A DNA stretch of 64,000 nt from Alistipes megaguti (GCF_900604385.1 NZ_LR027382.1:1-64000); one strand, 5' to 3'. Counted from the stretch's first letter, positions 53,629 to 62,080 are shown. The notes: generated by a model from the letters alone, not told the origin. A program made the numbers and translations.

Positions 53629-55293
53629 ATGAAAACGACTAAACTCATCCTGTGGCTGACGTCGATCCTGCTCCTGGCGGCGTGCAGCGAGAAAGAGATG
53701 GAGCCGGCGTACTTCAATATCGACGCAACGGAAGTGACCATGCCCGACAGCCAGGCCGGTTCGACGGACGTCCTGCTGGCCACGAACTGCAATCCCTCGG
53801 TGACGGTCGAAGAGAGCGCCGCCGAATGGCTCTCGGCAACAATCACCCCGCGCTGTCTGACCCTTACCTGCACCGAAAACACCGCCCCCGAGGCCCGAAG
53901 CGGCAAGGCTTTGATTCTGGCCGGCACCTCGCAGATCTCGGTCACCGTCACACAGCCCGGACATGTCGACGAAGAGCAGCCCGAAGATCCGGATGAAGGA
54001 GATCCCGATGATCCCGATCAGCCGGTCACCTCCTACGAACTCTACGACGTCTATTACGAGAACGGCAAGGCCGCCGGTATCGTCTTCTGGGCCTCCGAGG
54101 ATCATCAATCGGCCCTGGTCGTCAGCCTCGACCGTTCGGAAATGGTGCCCTGGTCCTATGACGGAACCCGCACGATCGGTACCGGGAACTCGGACGGTGC
54201 GGCCAACACCGAACTGCTCCGGGCAAGCGAAGAGGCGGCTGACATCCCTGCCCTGGCCTTCTGCGACCAGCACGGCGCAGGTTGGTACTGGCCTTCGCTC
54301 AGCGAACTGCAGACCCTCTTCGAGGCCTACAACGGAACCTCCTACGAGGAGGCAACACGAACCGTACCGGCCGATATCACGGACGAGGAGAAGGCCGCCC
54401 GCGCATCCTTCGACAAACTGCTCACCGACAATGGGGGTACGGCCATGAACCTGGCCGGCGAAACCGAAAACGGCGACGCCTACTGGTCCAGTACCGAACA
54501 GACCTACAAGGAGGTCACCTATGGCTCGAGCTTCCGATTCGGCAAAGCCTATGCATCCGGTGGCGGAGACATGCAGGTCAAGACCAAAAGCAGCAGATAC
54601 ATCCGTTGCATCAAGGCCGTATCGGTCGGCGGATCGGAAACACCCGAGGATCCCGATGATCCCGTCGAAACGAAATTCCCGGTCTACCGGGAAAATGGCG
54701 AGGCGGTCGGAATCATCTATTGGACCTCGGAGGACGGAAAAACTTCCAAGGTACTGAGTCTGAAACGCGTCGAGGCTCCCTGGTCCAACAACGGAGCCAA
54801 TATTCTGGGTGCTACGAGTACCGATGACGGGGCTGCCAACACGGCTGTCCTCAAGGCCAGCGTCGAGGCTGCCGACATCCCGGCCTTGGTGCTCTGCAAC
54901 TCTCTGGGCGACGATTGGTACTGGCCGTCGATCAACGAACTGGTAGAGATCTTCGGCATCTACAACGGCATTCCCTACGCCGATGCCGCCGATGAAAACG
55001 GCAAATACCACGTTCCCGACGAAATCACCGACGCGGAAAAAGAGGCGCGCGCCGCTTTCGACCTCTCGCTGACCACCTACGGCGGAGACGCAATGAACAC
55101 CGCGGCCCCCACGGAAAACGGCAACCGCTACTGGAGCAGTACGGAATACGTAACCGAAGCCGGCGACAAGGCCTACGGATCATTCATGGTTTTCGGTAAG
55201 GCCTATATGTCCGTACTGGCCGATCAGGCAGGAAAGACAAATGCCTCCGGTGGCCGATATGTCCGCTGCATCCGGATCATCAACAACAACTGA
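53629..55293 (+). CDS. surface lipoprotein with BACON-like domain and two lectin-like (DUF1566-type) repeats
   Basis: A 554-residue lipoprotein (LLLAACS, Cys19). Residues about 25-107 look like a BACON-type beta domain, ending VTVTQPG. An acidic Asp/Glu/Pro linker (EEQPEDPDEGDPDDP) follows, then two ~190-residue repeats at about 130-325 and 345-550. Each has DGAANT, AADIPAL, WYWPS(L/I)(S/N)EL, a YWSSTE segment and a final RY(I/V)RCI(K/R), typical of DUF1566-like C-type-lectin-fold domains. It occupies the SusE/F position and probably binds glycan at the surface. An intrinsic terminator follows. Confidence 0.78.
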   Translation: MKTTKLILWLTSILLLAACSEKEMEPAYFNIDATEVTMPDSQAGSTDVLLATNCNPSVTVEESAAEWLSATITPRCLTLTCTENTAPEARSGKALILAGTSQISVTVTQPGHVDEEQPEDPDEGDPDDPDQPVTSYELYDVYYENGKAAGIVFWASEDHQSALVVSLDRSEMVPWSYDGTRTIGTGNSDGAANTELLRASEEAADIPALAFCDQHGAGWYWPSLSELQTLFEAYNGTSYEEATRTVPADITDEEKAARASFDKLLTDNGGTAMNLAGETENGDAYWSSTEQTYKEVTYGSSFRFGKAYASGGGDMQVKTKSSRYIRCIKAVSVGGSETPEDPDDPVETKFPVYRENGEAVGIIYWTSEDGKTSKVLSLKRVEAPWSNNGANILGATSTDDGAANTAVLKASVEAADIPALVLCNSLGDDWYWPSINELVEIFGIYNGIPYADAADENGKYHVPDEITDAEKEARAAFDLSLTTYGGDAMNTAAPTENGNRYWSSTEYVTEAGDKAYGSFMVFGKAYMSVLADQAGKTNASGGRYVRCIRIINNN

Positions 55294-55340
55294 TCCTCCG
55301 AAAGTCGCAACGCTCAGCAGATACATTCTGCCCTTGCCGG

Positions 55341-55374
55341 ATTGCCCTTACCGCGTCACCGCGGTAAGGGCAAT
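55341..55374 (+). terminator. terminator-like hairpin closing the nag/sus operon
   Basis: A perfect 15-bp stem (ATTGCCCTTACCGCG) with loop TCAC. The downstream T-tract is weak (TCCCATTTC). Confidence 0.7.
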
Positions 55375-55462
55375 TCCCATTTCAGCAGGTCACCTCTCCA
55401 CAACAGCCTGACAACTATATGCGGTTTTTATCTCCGATGTGCCCGGATCCGGATTTTTTTGC

Positions 55463-55470
55463 TATATTTG
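55463..55470 (+). promoter_or_regulatory. -7 element (TATATTTG) of plsY
   Basis: TAnnTTTG match 28 bp upstream of the plsY ATG, preceded by a T-run. Confidence 0.6.
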
Positions 55471-55497
55471 CATAAGGAACCAAGCTCCCGAACAACC

Positions 55498-56229
55498 ATG
55501 ATTCTGACCATTTATACCGCTACCACCATGATTATCATTGCCTATCTGCTGGGCTCGATTCCGAGCGCCGTGTGGATCGGCAAGAAATATTACGGCATCG
55601 ACATCCGCGAATACGGATCCAAGAATGCCGGTACCACCAACATGCTCCGCGTCCTCGGGAAACGGGCCGCAGCCCCGGTTTTCGTCCTCGACTTCCTAAA
55701 GGGTTTCGTCGCCGTGACGATCATCGAACTCATGCAGTATGACGACCTGATCGGAGCCAACGACCTTATAAACCTCAAGATCGGAGCCGTATTCGCCGCC
55801 GTCCTGGGCCACATCTTCCCCATCTTCGCCGGCTTCCGCGGCGGTAAGGGCGTCGCCACGCTCGTCGGCGCCGTGACGGGAATCTACCCGCCCGTGGCCA
55901 TGCTCTGCTTCGGCGTCTGGCTCATCGTGCTGATGATCTTCCACTACGTGTCGCTGGCCTCGATGGTCGCCGGCTGCTGCTTCCCTGTCTTCACGCTCAT
56001 CTCCCCGAAGGTCAACGGCTCGATTCCCTTCGTCGTCTTCTCGTTCGTCATCGCCATCCTGCTCATCTACACCCACCGCAAGAATATCGAACGACTCAAG
56101 GCCGGAACCGAATCGAAAATCTACATCTGGAAACCCCGACGCGTCAGGATTAACCCCGAAGCGGGGAGCGCATCCGACAAGCCGGCCTCCGGAACCAAGC
56201 CGGAAGACAACGCCCCCAAATCCGAATAA
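55498..56229 (+). CDS. plsY: acyl-phosphate:glycerol-3-phosphate acyltransferase
   Basis: Makes lysophosphatidic acid from acyl-phosphate and glycerol-3-P at the inner membrane, the first step of phospholipid synthesis. The 243-residue protein has five to six membrane segments and the PlsY motifs LLGSIPSAVWIGK, YGSKNAGTTNMLRVLG, LGHIFPIFAGFRGGKGVAT and the third motif with Asn/Glu near the end (HRKNIERL). A ~40-residue hydrophilic tail rich in Pro, Ala, Ser and Lys exceeds the family core. The start at 55498 follows the promoter; a longer frame covers it. Confidence 0.93.
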   Translation: MILTIYTATTMIIIAYLLGSIPSAVWIGKKYYGIDIREYGSKNAGTTNMLRVLGKRAAAPVFVLDFLKGFVAVTIIELMQYDDLIGANDLINLKIGAVFAAVLGHIFPIFAGFRGGKGVATLVGAVTGIYPPVAMLCFGVWLIVLMIFHYVSLASMVAGCCFPVFTLISPKVNGSIPFVVFSFVIAILLIYTHRKNIERLKAGTESKIYIWKPRRVRINPEAGSASDKPASGTKPEDNAPKSE

Positions 56230-56360
56230 CCCGGGGGAGGCTCTGCGAAAAGAAGCAGAGAAAGAGCCCGGCGAAAAGGAGCGGGCAACATACCGGCCAA
56301 ACGAGGTCAGACGGGGACAAGCCACCTACAAGAGATAAAACCGAAAACAAATCCCTGCCT

Positions 56361-58061
56361 ATGTTACAGGAGAACCTACTGAAAATATACGAAAAGAGTT
56401 TCCGCGAAAACCGCGAAATGTCGGCTCTGACCGACTATTTCAAGGACGAGACCTTCTCCTATTACGAAATGGCCAAGGAGATCGCCAAACTCCATCTGCT
56501 CTTCAAAAAGGCCGGCATCAAACAGGGCGACAAAATCGCCCTGATCGGACGCAACAACCCCCGATGGTGCATCACCTATCTGGCCACGATCACCTACGGC
56601 GCCGTCATCGTCCCCATCCTGCAGGACTTCACCCCCGCGGACGTCATCCACATCATCAACCACTCGGAAAGCCGCCTCTTGTTCCTGGGCGACAACTTCT
56701 GGGACGTCATCGAAGAGGATCAGATCCGCCAGATCGAGGCTGTCTTCTCGCTCACGGACTTCCACGTCATCTACGAACGCGACGGAAAGTCGCTCACCAA
56801 GTTCCAGCGCGACATCCTCAAGAACTACCGCACGAAATACCCCCGCGGATTCAGCGTCAACGACATCAAATACCCCGACGTCCCCAACGACCGCGTCATC
56901 CTCCTGAACTACACCTCCGGAACCACCGGATACTCCAAAGGGGTGATGCTCACGGTGAACAACCTCACCGGAAACGTCGTCTTCGCCATGTCGGCCCTCA
57001 ACACCCAGACCGGCCAGCTCTACTTCCAGCGCGGAGGCCGCACGCTGTCGTTCCTGCCGCTGGCCCACGCCTACGGCTGCGCCTTCGACTTCCTGGCCCC
57101 GATGGCCGTCGGCGGTCACATCACCCTGCTGGGCCGCATTCCCTCGCCCAAGATCCTCATCGAGGCCATGGCCGTCGTCAAACCCACGATCATCTGCTGC
57201 GTGCCGATGATCCTCGAAAAGGTCTACCGCAAACAGGTCCTCCCGATGCTCGAAAAGGGCCCGATGTCCATCGCCATGAAGATTCCGCTGCTCAACACGG
57301 CCATCTACTCGGTCATCCGCAAGAAACTCATGGACGCCTTCGGCGGCAACGTCTCGATCTTCATCGTCGGCGGCGCCCCCATGAACCAGGAGACCGAATC
57401 CTTCCTGCGAAAGATCCACTTCCCGATCACGATCGGCTACGGCATGACCGAGTGTGCGCCGCTGATCAGTTTCGCCCCCGACAACGAATTCAAGCAGTCG
57501 TCGTGCGGCCGCTACCTCAAGGGGCTGCTCGAGGTGAAGATCGACTCGCCGGATCCCGAACACGTCGCCGGCGAGATCATCGTCCGCGGCGAACACGTCA
57601 TGAAGGGCTACTACAAGAATGAAAAGGACACCGAAAAGGTGCTCGACCCCGACGGCTGGCTCCATACGGGCGACATGGGAACGATGGATCCCGACGGCAC
57701 GCTCTACATCCGCGGCCGCTCGAAGACGATGATCCTCTCCGGAAACGGACAGAACATCTACCCCGAGGAGATCGAGGACAAGCTGAACAACATGTATCTG
57801 GTGCTGGAGTCGCTGGTACTCGACACCGGAAACGGACGTCTCAAGGCGCTGGTGGTCCCCGACTACGAACAGGCCGATGCCGAAGGCGTGGACAAGGCCG
57901 ACCTGCCGCAGGTCATGCAGAAGAATCTGCAGGAACTCAACTCGCAGCTGGCCGCCTACGAGCGTGTGGCCGACATCGTGATCTACCCCACCGAGTTCGA
58001 GAAGACCCCCAAGCGCAGCATCAAGCGCTATCTCTACGAGCCGTCGCTGCTCAACAAATAG
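56361..58061 (+). CDS. AMP-forming long-chain acyl-CoA ligase (AMP-binding family)
   Basis: A 566-residue adenylate-forming enzyme expected to activate fatty acids to acyl-CoA (or acyl-ACP). It shows the P-loop-like LNYTSGTTGYSKG near 184-196, GYGMTECAPLISF (A5 region), the hinge TGDMGTMDPDGTLYIRGR and the C-terminal lysine motif KTPKRSIKRYL. Length is on the short side compared with ~600-residue FadD15-type relatives but complete. It is 131 bp after plsY with no visible promoter, so both may serve lipid synthesis. The terminator that follows overlaps the next promoter. Confidence 0.9.
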   Translation: MLQENLLKIYEKSFRENREMSALTDYFKDETFSYYEMAKEIAKLHLLFKKAGIKQGDKIALIGRNNPRWCITYLATITYGAVIVPILQDFTPADVIHIINHSESRLLFLGDNFWDVIEEDQIRQIEAVFSLTDFHVIYERDGKSLTKFQRDILKNYRTKYPRGFSVNDIKYPDVPNDRVILLNYTSGTTGYSKGVMLTVNNLTGNVVFAMSALNTQTGQLYFQRGGRTLSFLPLAHAYGCAFDFLAPMAVGGHITLLGRIPSPKILIEAMAVVKPTIICCVPMILEKVYRKQVLPMLEKGPMSIAMKIPLLNTAIYSVIRKKLMDAFGGNVSIFIVGGAPMNQETESFLRKIHFPITIGYGMTECAPLISFAPDNEFKQSSCGRYLKGLLEVKIDSPDPEHVAGEIIVRGEHVMKGYYKNEKDTEKVLDPDGWLHTGDMGTMDPDGTLYIRGRSKTMILSGNGQNIYPEEIEDKLNNMYLVLESLVLDTGNGRLKALVVPDYEQADAEGVDKADLPQVMQKNLQELNSQLAAYERVADIVIYPTEFEKTPKRSIKRYLYEPSLLNK

Positions 58062-58086
58062 CGCAGAGGTCTGCATCCGTCACAAG

Positions 58087-58113
58087 GCCCGGTTTTTGAA
58101 AACCGGGCTTTTT
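58087..58113 (+). terminator. intrinsic terminator of the acyl-CoA ligase gene
   Basis: Arms GCCCGGTTTT and AAAACCGGGC with a tight loop, followed by five T. The loop region doubles as the -33 element of the next promoter. Confidence 0.85.
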
Positions 58114-58124
58114 GCGTATCTTTG
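58095..58124 (+). promoter_or_regulatory. promoter of the histidine kinase gene, abutting the start codon
   Basis: TTTG (58095-58098), 18-bp spacer, TATCTTTG (58117-58124). The ATG begins only 5 bp later at 58129, so transcription would start at or next to the start codon. Confidence 0.68.
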
Positions 58125-58128
58125 GGTC

Positions 58129-59199
58129 ATGAAATTCACCCGCAAGCAAGCCATTGGCGAAAATCTGCTCTACGTGATGGTCTGGGCGGCCATCATCCTG
58201 GTGCCGGTGCTCAACTCCCAGATGATGTCCGAAATGCACATCAATCTGGAAAACGTCCTCATCGCCTGGAGGCAGATCGCTCCCTATCTGATCATCTTCG
58301 TCATCCACAATACGTTCCTCGCCCCGAGATACATGCTCCGTCACAAGTACGGAAAGTATCTGCTGAGCGATCTGGTCCTGATCATCGGCGTCTTCTGGCT
58401 GGTGCAGATCTACGAAAAACACCTGGCCGACAACCTCATCGAACAGACCAGCATCAATGTCTCGGAAGCCTACCGACAGGCTTCGTTCTCCAACCTGGAG
58501 ATCTACTGGAACATCGTCCTCGGATTCTTCATGACCGGTGCAAACACCGGCATCAAGCTCATCTACCAGTCCATGCGCGACGAACAGCAGATGGAGGCCC
58601 TCAAACGCCAGAATCTCCAGGCCGAAATGGATTATCTGAAGTATCAGATCAATCCTCACTTCTTCATGAACACGCTCAACAACATCCACGCCCTGATCGA
58701 CATCGACGCGGAATCGGCCAAAAGCGCCGTCATCGAACTTTCGAAGATGATGCGATACGTCCTCTACGAATCGGGCCACGAACTGATCTCGCTCAACCGC
58801 GACATCCAGTTCCTGAAGAACTACATCGAACTGATGCGCATCCGCTATACGGACGATGTGGACATTCGCGTGGAGTATCCCCGCGACCTGCCCGAACAGG
58901 TGCAGATTCCGCCGCTGCTGCTGATCGTCTTCGTCGAGAATGCCTTCAAACACGGAATCAGCTACAACCACCCCTCGTTCATCCGCATCCACGTCGAATA
59001 TGCCGACGGAAAGGTCTATGCCACAATCCGCAACAGCCGCCATGCCGCACCCGAAAGGCGCCATTCCGTCGGCATCGGACTGGAAAACGTCCGCAAACGA
59101 CTCGCACTCATCTACGGCGACAAGGGTTATGCGCTCGATATCCGCGAAACCGACGACGCCTACACCGTAAAACTCGAAATACCCACGCTCCATGCTTAA
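58129..59199 (+). CDS. LytS/YehU-type sensor histidine kinase
   Basis: A 356-residue membrane kinase. Four hydrophobic segments occupy about residues 15-150 (LYVMVWAAIILVPVL, LIIFVIHNTFLAPR and others). A short coiled linker follows, then the His_kinase (PF06580) motif YQINPHFFMNTLNNIHALID with phospho-acceptor His177, and the ATPase domain with VENAFKHGIS (N box) and VGIGLENVRKRL (G box). It overlaps the response-regulator gene by 8 bp. The signal is unknown. The start at 58129 gives a mature N-terminus MKFTRKQAIGENLL typical of the group. Confidence 0.9.
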   Translation: MKFTRKQAIGENLLYVMVWAAIILVPVLNSQMMSEMHINLENVLIAWRQIAPYLIIFVIHNTFLAPRYMLRHKYGKYLLSDLVLIIGVFWLVQIYEKHLADNLIEQTSINVSEAYRQASFSNLEIYWNIVLGFFMTGANTGIKLIYQSMRDEQQMEALKRQNLQAEMDYLKYQINPHFFMNTLNNIHALIDIDAESAKSAVIELSKMMRYVLYESGHELISLNRDIQFLKNYIELMRIRYTDDVDIRVEYPRDLPEQVQIPPLLLIVFVENAFKHGISYNHPSFIRIHVEYADGKVYATIRNSRHAAPERRHSVGIGLENVRKRLALIYGDKGYALDIRETDDAYTVKLEIPTLHA

Positions 59200-59932
59200 A
59201 TGTATCGCCATCGACGACGAACCGCTGGCGCTGCGTCAGATCGCCGCCTATATCGCCAAAGTCCCCTATCTCGAACTCGTGGCTCGCTTCAACAACGCCC
59301 TCGAGGCCCAGCAGCGTCTCGCCGAGGAGAAGATCGACCTGATCTTCGTGGATGTCAACATGCCCGATCTGAACGGCGTGGATTTCGTCAGGGGGCTGGT
59401 CGAACGACCCATGATCATCTTCACGACCGCCTACTCGGAGTATGCCGTCGAGGGTTTCAAACTCGACGCGGTGGATTATCTGCTCAAGCCCTTCAGTTTC
59501 GCCGACTTCAGCCGTGCGGCAGCCAAGGCCAATTCGCTCTACGAACTGCGCCACAACCAACGCCCCGCCCAGGAGCCCGAAACGGAGGCCCTGCCCCGGG
59601 ATCGGGAATACCTCACGGTGAAGGCCGACTACAAGGTCTCGCTCGTCCGAATCGCCGATATCCTCTACATCGAAAGCGAGGGCGAATACGTCCGGCTGCA
59701 TCTGGCCAACGGAACGGCCATCACCACGCTTTTCCGCCTCAAGAACATGGAGACGGCCCTGCCTTCCGACTCGTTCATGCGCGTGCACCGCTCCTACATC
59801 GTCAATCTGCGGGCCATCCACTCCTACATCAAGGGGCGCATCTACCTCAACGACGCGGAGTACGTGCCGATCGGCGAAAACTACAAGGAGGCTTTCCTGA
59901 ACTACATCCGGCAGAATTTCCGGAATCTCTGA
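59192..59932 (+). CDS. LytTR-family response regulator
   Basis: A 246-residue two-component regulator. The receiver domain spans residues 1-120 with the acidic pocket Asp8/Asp9, phospho-acceptor Asp54 (LIFVDVNMPD), Thr in FTTAYSEYA and Lys in LLKPF. A LytTR DNA-binding domain follows at about 140-243 (YLTVKADYKVSLVRIADILY; MRVHRSYIVN). It is translationally coupled to the sensor kinase. Target genes are unknown; nothing else in the transcript is apparent. Confidence 0.93.
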   Translation: MLKCIAIDDEPLALRQIAAYIAKVPYLELVARFNNALEAQQRLAEEKIDLIFVDVNMPDLNGVDFVRGLVERPMIIFTTAYSEYAVEGFKLDAVDYLLKPFSFADFSRAAAKANSLYELRHNQRPAQEPETEALPRDREYLTVKADYKVSLVRIADILYIESEGEYVRLHLANGTAITTLFRLKNMETALPSDSFMRVHRSYIVNLRAIHSYIKGRIYLNDAEYVPIGENYKEAFLNYIRQNFRNL

Positions 59933-60020
59933 CAAGAGAGGAGGGACCCTCGAAACGTTCGGTCGCGTGAGCCGCAGGAAAGGCGGCTGGGCGCGGATGA
60001 AAGAAGCGCCCCGGGGAGGG

Positions 60021-60470
60021 TCACCGCCGCAGGTCGGGAAAACGGTCGAGACGGCGGTACTGCCCGTCGCAGAACTCACAACAGTAGTGCTGCAGACCGT
60101 TGGTCAGCACCACGTACCGGGCCCCGAGCACTGAATTGTAACGGACGGCCTGCGCAAAGGTCCGTCCGTCGATCTTCACGTGCGGCGCCTTGCACTCGGC
60201 CACCAGCAGCGGCCGCGCCGCATCGTCGACCACCACCACATCGGCCCGCTGAGGCTGGCCGTTGAGCTGCACGGCATACTCCTGCACGATGCGCGTGGGC
60301 TGCGCCCCGCACTGCGCAATCAGACAGGCAATCAGATGCTGGCGCACCCACTCCTCGGGGGTCAGCACCAGATAGATGCCGCGCAGCGAATCCCACACCT
60401 CAACCGCCTCGCCCCGCTGACGGGCCCGCAGCCGAATGGGCGGAAAATGGAGTTTGGGGAGGTCGTTCAT
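60021..60470 (-). CDS. solitary HsdR_N-type (type I restriction R N-terminal) domain protein
   Basis: A 149-residue protein consisting only of a domain like the N-terminus of type I restriction endonucleases. It has a PD-(D/E)xK-like core: Asp in RADVVVVDD and the Glu-x-Lys of LLVAECKAP, followed by QAVRYNSVLGARYVVLTNG. No helicase domain, specificity or methylase gene is nearby, so it is not an R-M system as such. The ATG at 60470 is chosen because it lies just downstream of a minus-strand -7 element. Function is unknown. Confidence 0.82.
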   Translation of the reverse strand: MNDLPKLHFPPIRLRARQRGEAVEVWDSLRGIYLVLTPEEWVRQHLIACLIAQCGAQPTRIVQEYAVQLNGQPQRADVVVVDDAARPLLVAECKAPHVKIDGRTFAQAVRYNSVLGARYVVLTNGLQHYCCEFCDGQYRRLDRFPDLRR

Positions 60471-60491
60471 CGCAGTCTCGAAAAAATTGTC

Positions 60492-60499
60492 TATCTTTA
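60492..60499 (+). promoter_or_regulatory. -7-like element (TATCTTTA) of the GH2-like gene
   Basis: One mismatch to TAnnTTTG, 24 bp before the ATG at 60523. Confidence 0.45.
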
Positions 60500-60506
60500 C
60501 CGAGCA

Positions 60507-60514
60507 CAAATATA
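60507..60514 (-). promoter_or_regulatory. -7 element (TATATTTG) of the HsdR_N gene
   Basis: Minus-strand TAnnTTTG match 37 bp upstream of the ATG at 60470. It is only 7 bp from the divergent plus-strand element, so the two promoters overlap face to back. Confidence 0.6.
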
Positions 60515-60522
60515 CGAATCTT

Positions 60523-61830
60523 ATGCGGACGATCCTCGCAACCATAGCGCTTTTTTCCCTCTGCGGGCTTCAGGCCCAGGAGGCTTACCAGCCCTCGTTC
60601 GGCCGTGAGCTCCCGCGCGGAGAACTCATCGCCTACCCCTCGGCCGAGGCCGCCGAGGCCGCCGACGGAGGCGACAGCCGCTATTTCACCCGGCTGACCC
60701 AGTGGACGTTCGATGAAACGGCCGCCCGTTTCACCACGAACTTCACCGTACCCTTCGCCTGGGCCAACCGTCAGGTGCTGCTCCACGTCGGGCAGTCGTC
60801 GGGCGACTACGAGGTCTGGATCAACGACCGCCAGGCCGCCTACGTGGCCGACGGGAATTCGCCCGCCGAATTCAACATCACCAAACTGACCCACGAGGGG
60901 CGCAATCAGGTCGAGATCCGGGTCATCACCCCCTCGCCCACCGCGCCGCTCGAAAGCTGGCGGGAGAATCCCGAACCCACGCTCGGCGGCATCTGGCTGC
61001 AAAGCCAGCCCACGATGCGTATCCGCGACGTCGAAACCCGCACGCGTGTCGGCGAAAACGGATATGCCACGGCCGAGGTGGCCGTCGTCGTCAAGAGCGA
61101 TGCGCTCAACCCCCGCACGTCGCGCATCCACTACCAGTTGATCGCCCCCTCGGGTGAAGATGCCGCCGCCGGATTCAAGGACCTGACCCTAAGGATGCGC
61201 GGCGAGGATACGATCCGCTTTCTGGCCCGCATCCCGGCCAACATGCTCTGGTCGCCCGAACTCCCGACCCAATACATCCTGCGCCTTAAGACGCAGTACG
61301 AGGGGCGTTATGTCGAGTATGAGGAGCTGCGGCTCGGATTCCGGCAGGTTGAGGTCCGCGAGGGGCAGCTGCAGCTGAACGGTACGCCAATGACGCTGCG
61401 CGTGCGCGAGGTGCCGGCCACGATCTCCGAAAACGAGATCGCCGAGCTGCGCGAACAGGGGTACAACACCTTCAAACTGCTGCCCGGCCCCGTCTCCGAG
61501 GACTTTCTGAATGCCTGCGACGGCCAGGGGATCTGCGTCATCGCCCAGGCGCCGATCGACACGCAGCGCAGCGGCGATTCGCGACGCGTAGGCGGCAATC
61601 CGTCGAACGATCCGGCCTGGAAAGAGGCCTACCTCGAACGCGCTTGGAACAGCTATCACGCCACCAAGCGTCATCCGTCGGTCATCGCCTTCTCGCTGGC
61701 CACCCGTTCGGCCAACGGCATCAACCTCTATGAGACCTATCTGAAGATGAAGCGCATCGACGAACCGCGACCCTTCATCTATCCCGAGGCCGGCGGCGAA
61801 TGGAACAGCGACCGGCTCCTCATGGAGTAA
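60523..61830 (+). CDS. truncated GH2-like protein lacking the catalytic glutamates
   Basis: A 435-residue exported protein (signal peptide to about residue 18, LCGLQAQ). It follows glycoside hydrolase family 2: sugar-binding jelly roll (WTFDETAARFTTNFTVPF to VEIRVI), Ig-like middle domain (about 165-275), then the start of the TIM barrel. Where LacZ-type enzymes have LGNESGNGINFYEAY, this protein has LATRSANGINLYETY: the Asn-Glu acid/base pair is Thr394-Arg395. The frame ends at RPFIYPEAGGEW plus ~8 residues, before the strand with the nucleophile. It is probably a non-catalytic relative, perhaps glycan binding. Confidence 0.78.
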   Translation: MRTILATIALFSLCGLQAQEAYQPSFGRELPRGELIAYPSAEAAEAADGGDSRYFTRLTQWTFDETAARFTTNFTVPFAWANRQVLLHVGQSSGDYEVWINDRQAAYVADGNSPAEFNITKLTHEGRNQVEIRVITPSPTAPLESWRENPEPTLGGIWLQSQPTMRIRDVETRTRVGENGYATAEVAVVVKSDALNPRTSRIHYQLIAPSGEDAAAGFKDLTLRMRGEDTIRFLARIPANMLWSPELPTQYILRLKTQYEGRYVEYEELRLGFRQVEVREGQLQLNGTPMTLRVREVPATISENEIAELREQGYNTFKLLPGPVSEDFLNACDGQGICVIAQAPIDTQRSGDSRRVGGNPSNDPAWKEAYLERAWNSYHATKRHPSVIAFSLATRSANGINLYETYLKMKRIDEPRPFIYPEAGGEWNSDRLLME

Positions 61831-61941
61831 CGGGCCGCGGAATACCCCGAGGGAAGCCGCCCGGAAGGGGCCGACGGAGCCTTCGAGAAAAGATTTTTGC
61901 AAAATTTTTCATTTTTTATTTGGAGAGACAAAAATTATGCT

Positions 61942-61949
61942 TACCTTTG
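61942..61949 (+). promoter_or_regulatory. -7 element (TACCTTTG) of the first tRNA-Lys gene
   Basis: TAnnTTTG match 25 bp upstream of the tRNA 5' end. Confidence 0.6.
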
Positions 61950-61974
61950 CACTCGCAATCAGGAATTGATTGAT

Positions 61975-62047
61975 GCCTCTTTAGCTCAGTTGGTAGAGCA
62001 CGACACTCTTAATGTTGGGGTCCAGGGTTCGAGCCCCTGAGGGGGTA
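61975..62047 (+). tRNA. tRNA-Lys (anticodon CTT), copy 1
   Basis: The cloverleaf folds cleanly. Acceptor GCCTCTT/AGGGGGT with G-T wobbles, D-arm GCTC/GAGC, anticodon stem CGACA/TGTTG with loop CTCTTAA (anticodon CTT), T-arm CAGGG-TTCGAGC-CCCTG and discriminator A. CCA is not encoded (the next bases are CAA). Its own promoter lies upstream and a hairpin terminator directly downstream. Confidence 0.95.
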
Positions 62048-62048
62048 C

Positions 62049-62080
62049 AAAAGCGGAAATCGAAAGGTTTCCGCTTTTTT
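62049..62080 (+). terminator. intrinsic terminator of tRNA-Lys copy 1
   Basis: Stem AAAAGCGGAAA/TTTCCGCTTTT, then a T-run. Confidence 0.85.

Noticed and set aside
60021..60470. Type I restriction-modification system
   Set aside because: Only a single small HsdR_N-type domain is present; no helicase, HsdM or HsdS genes flank it.
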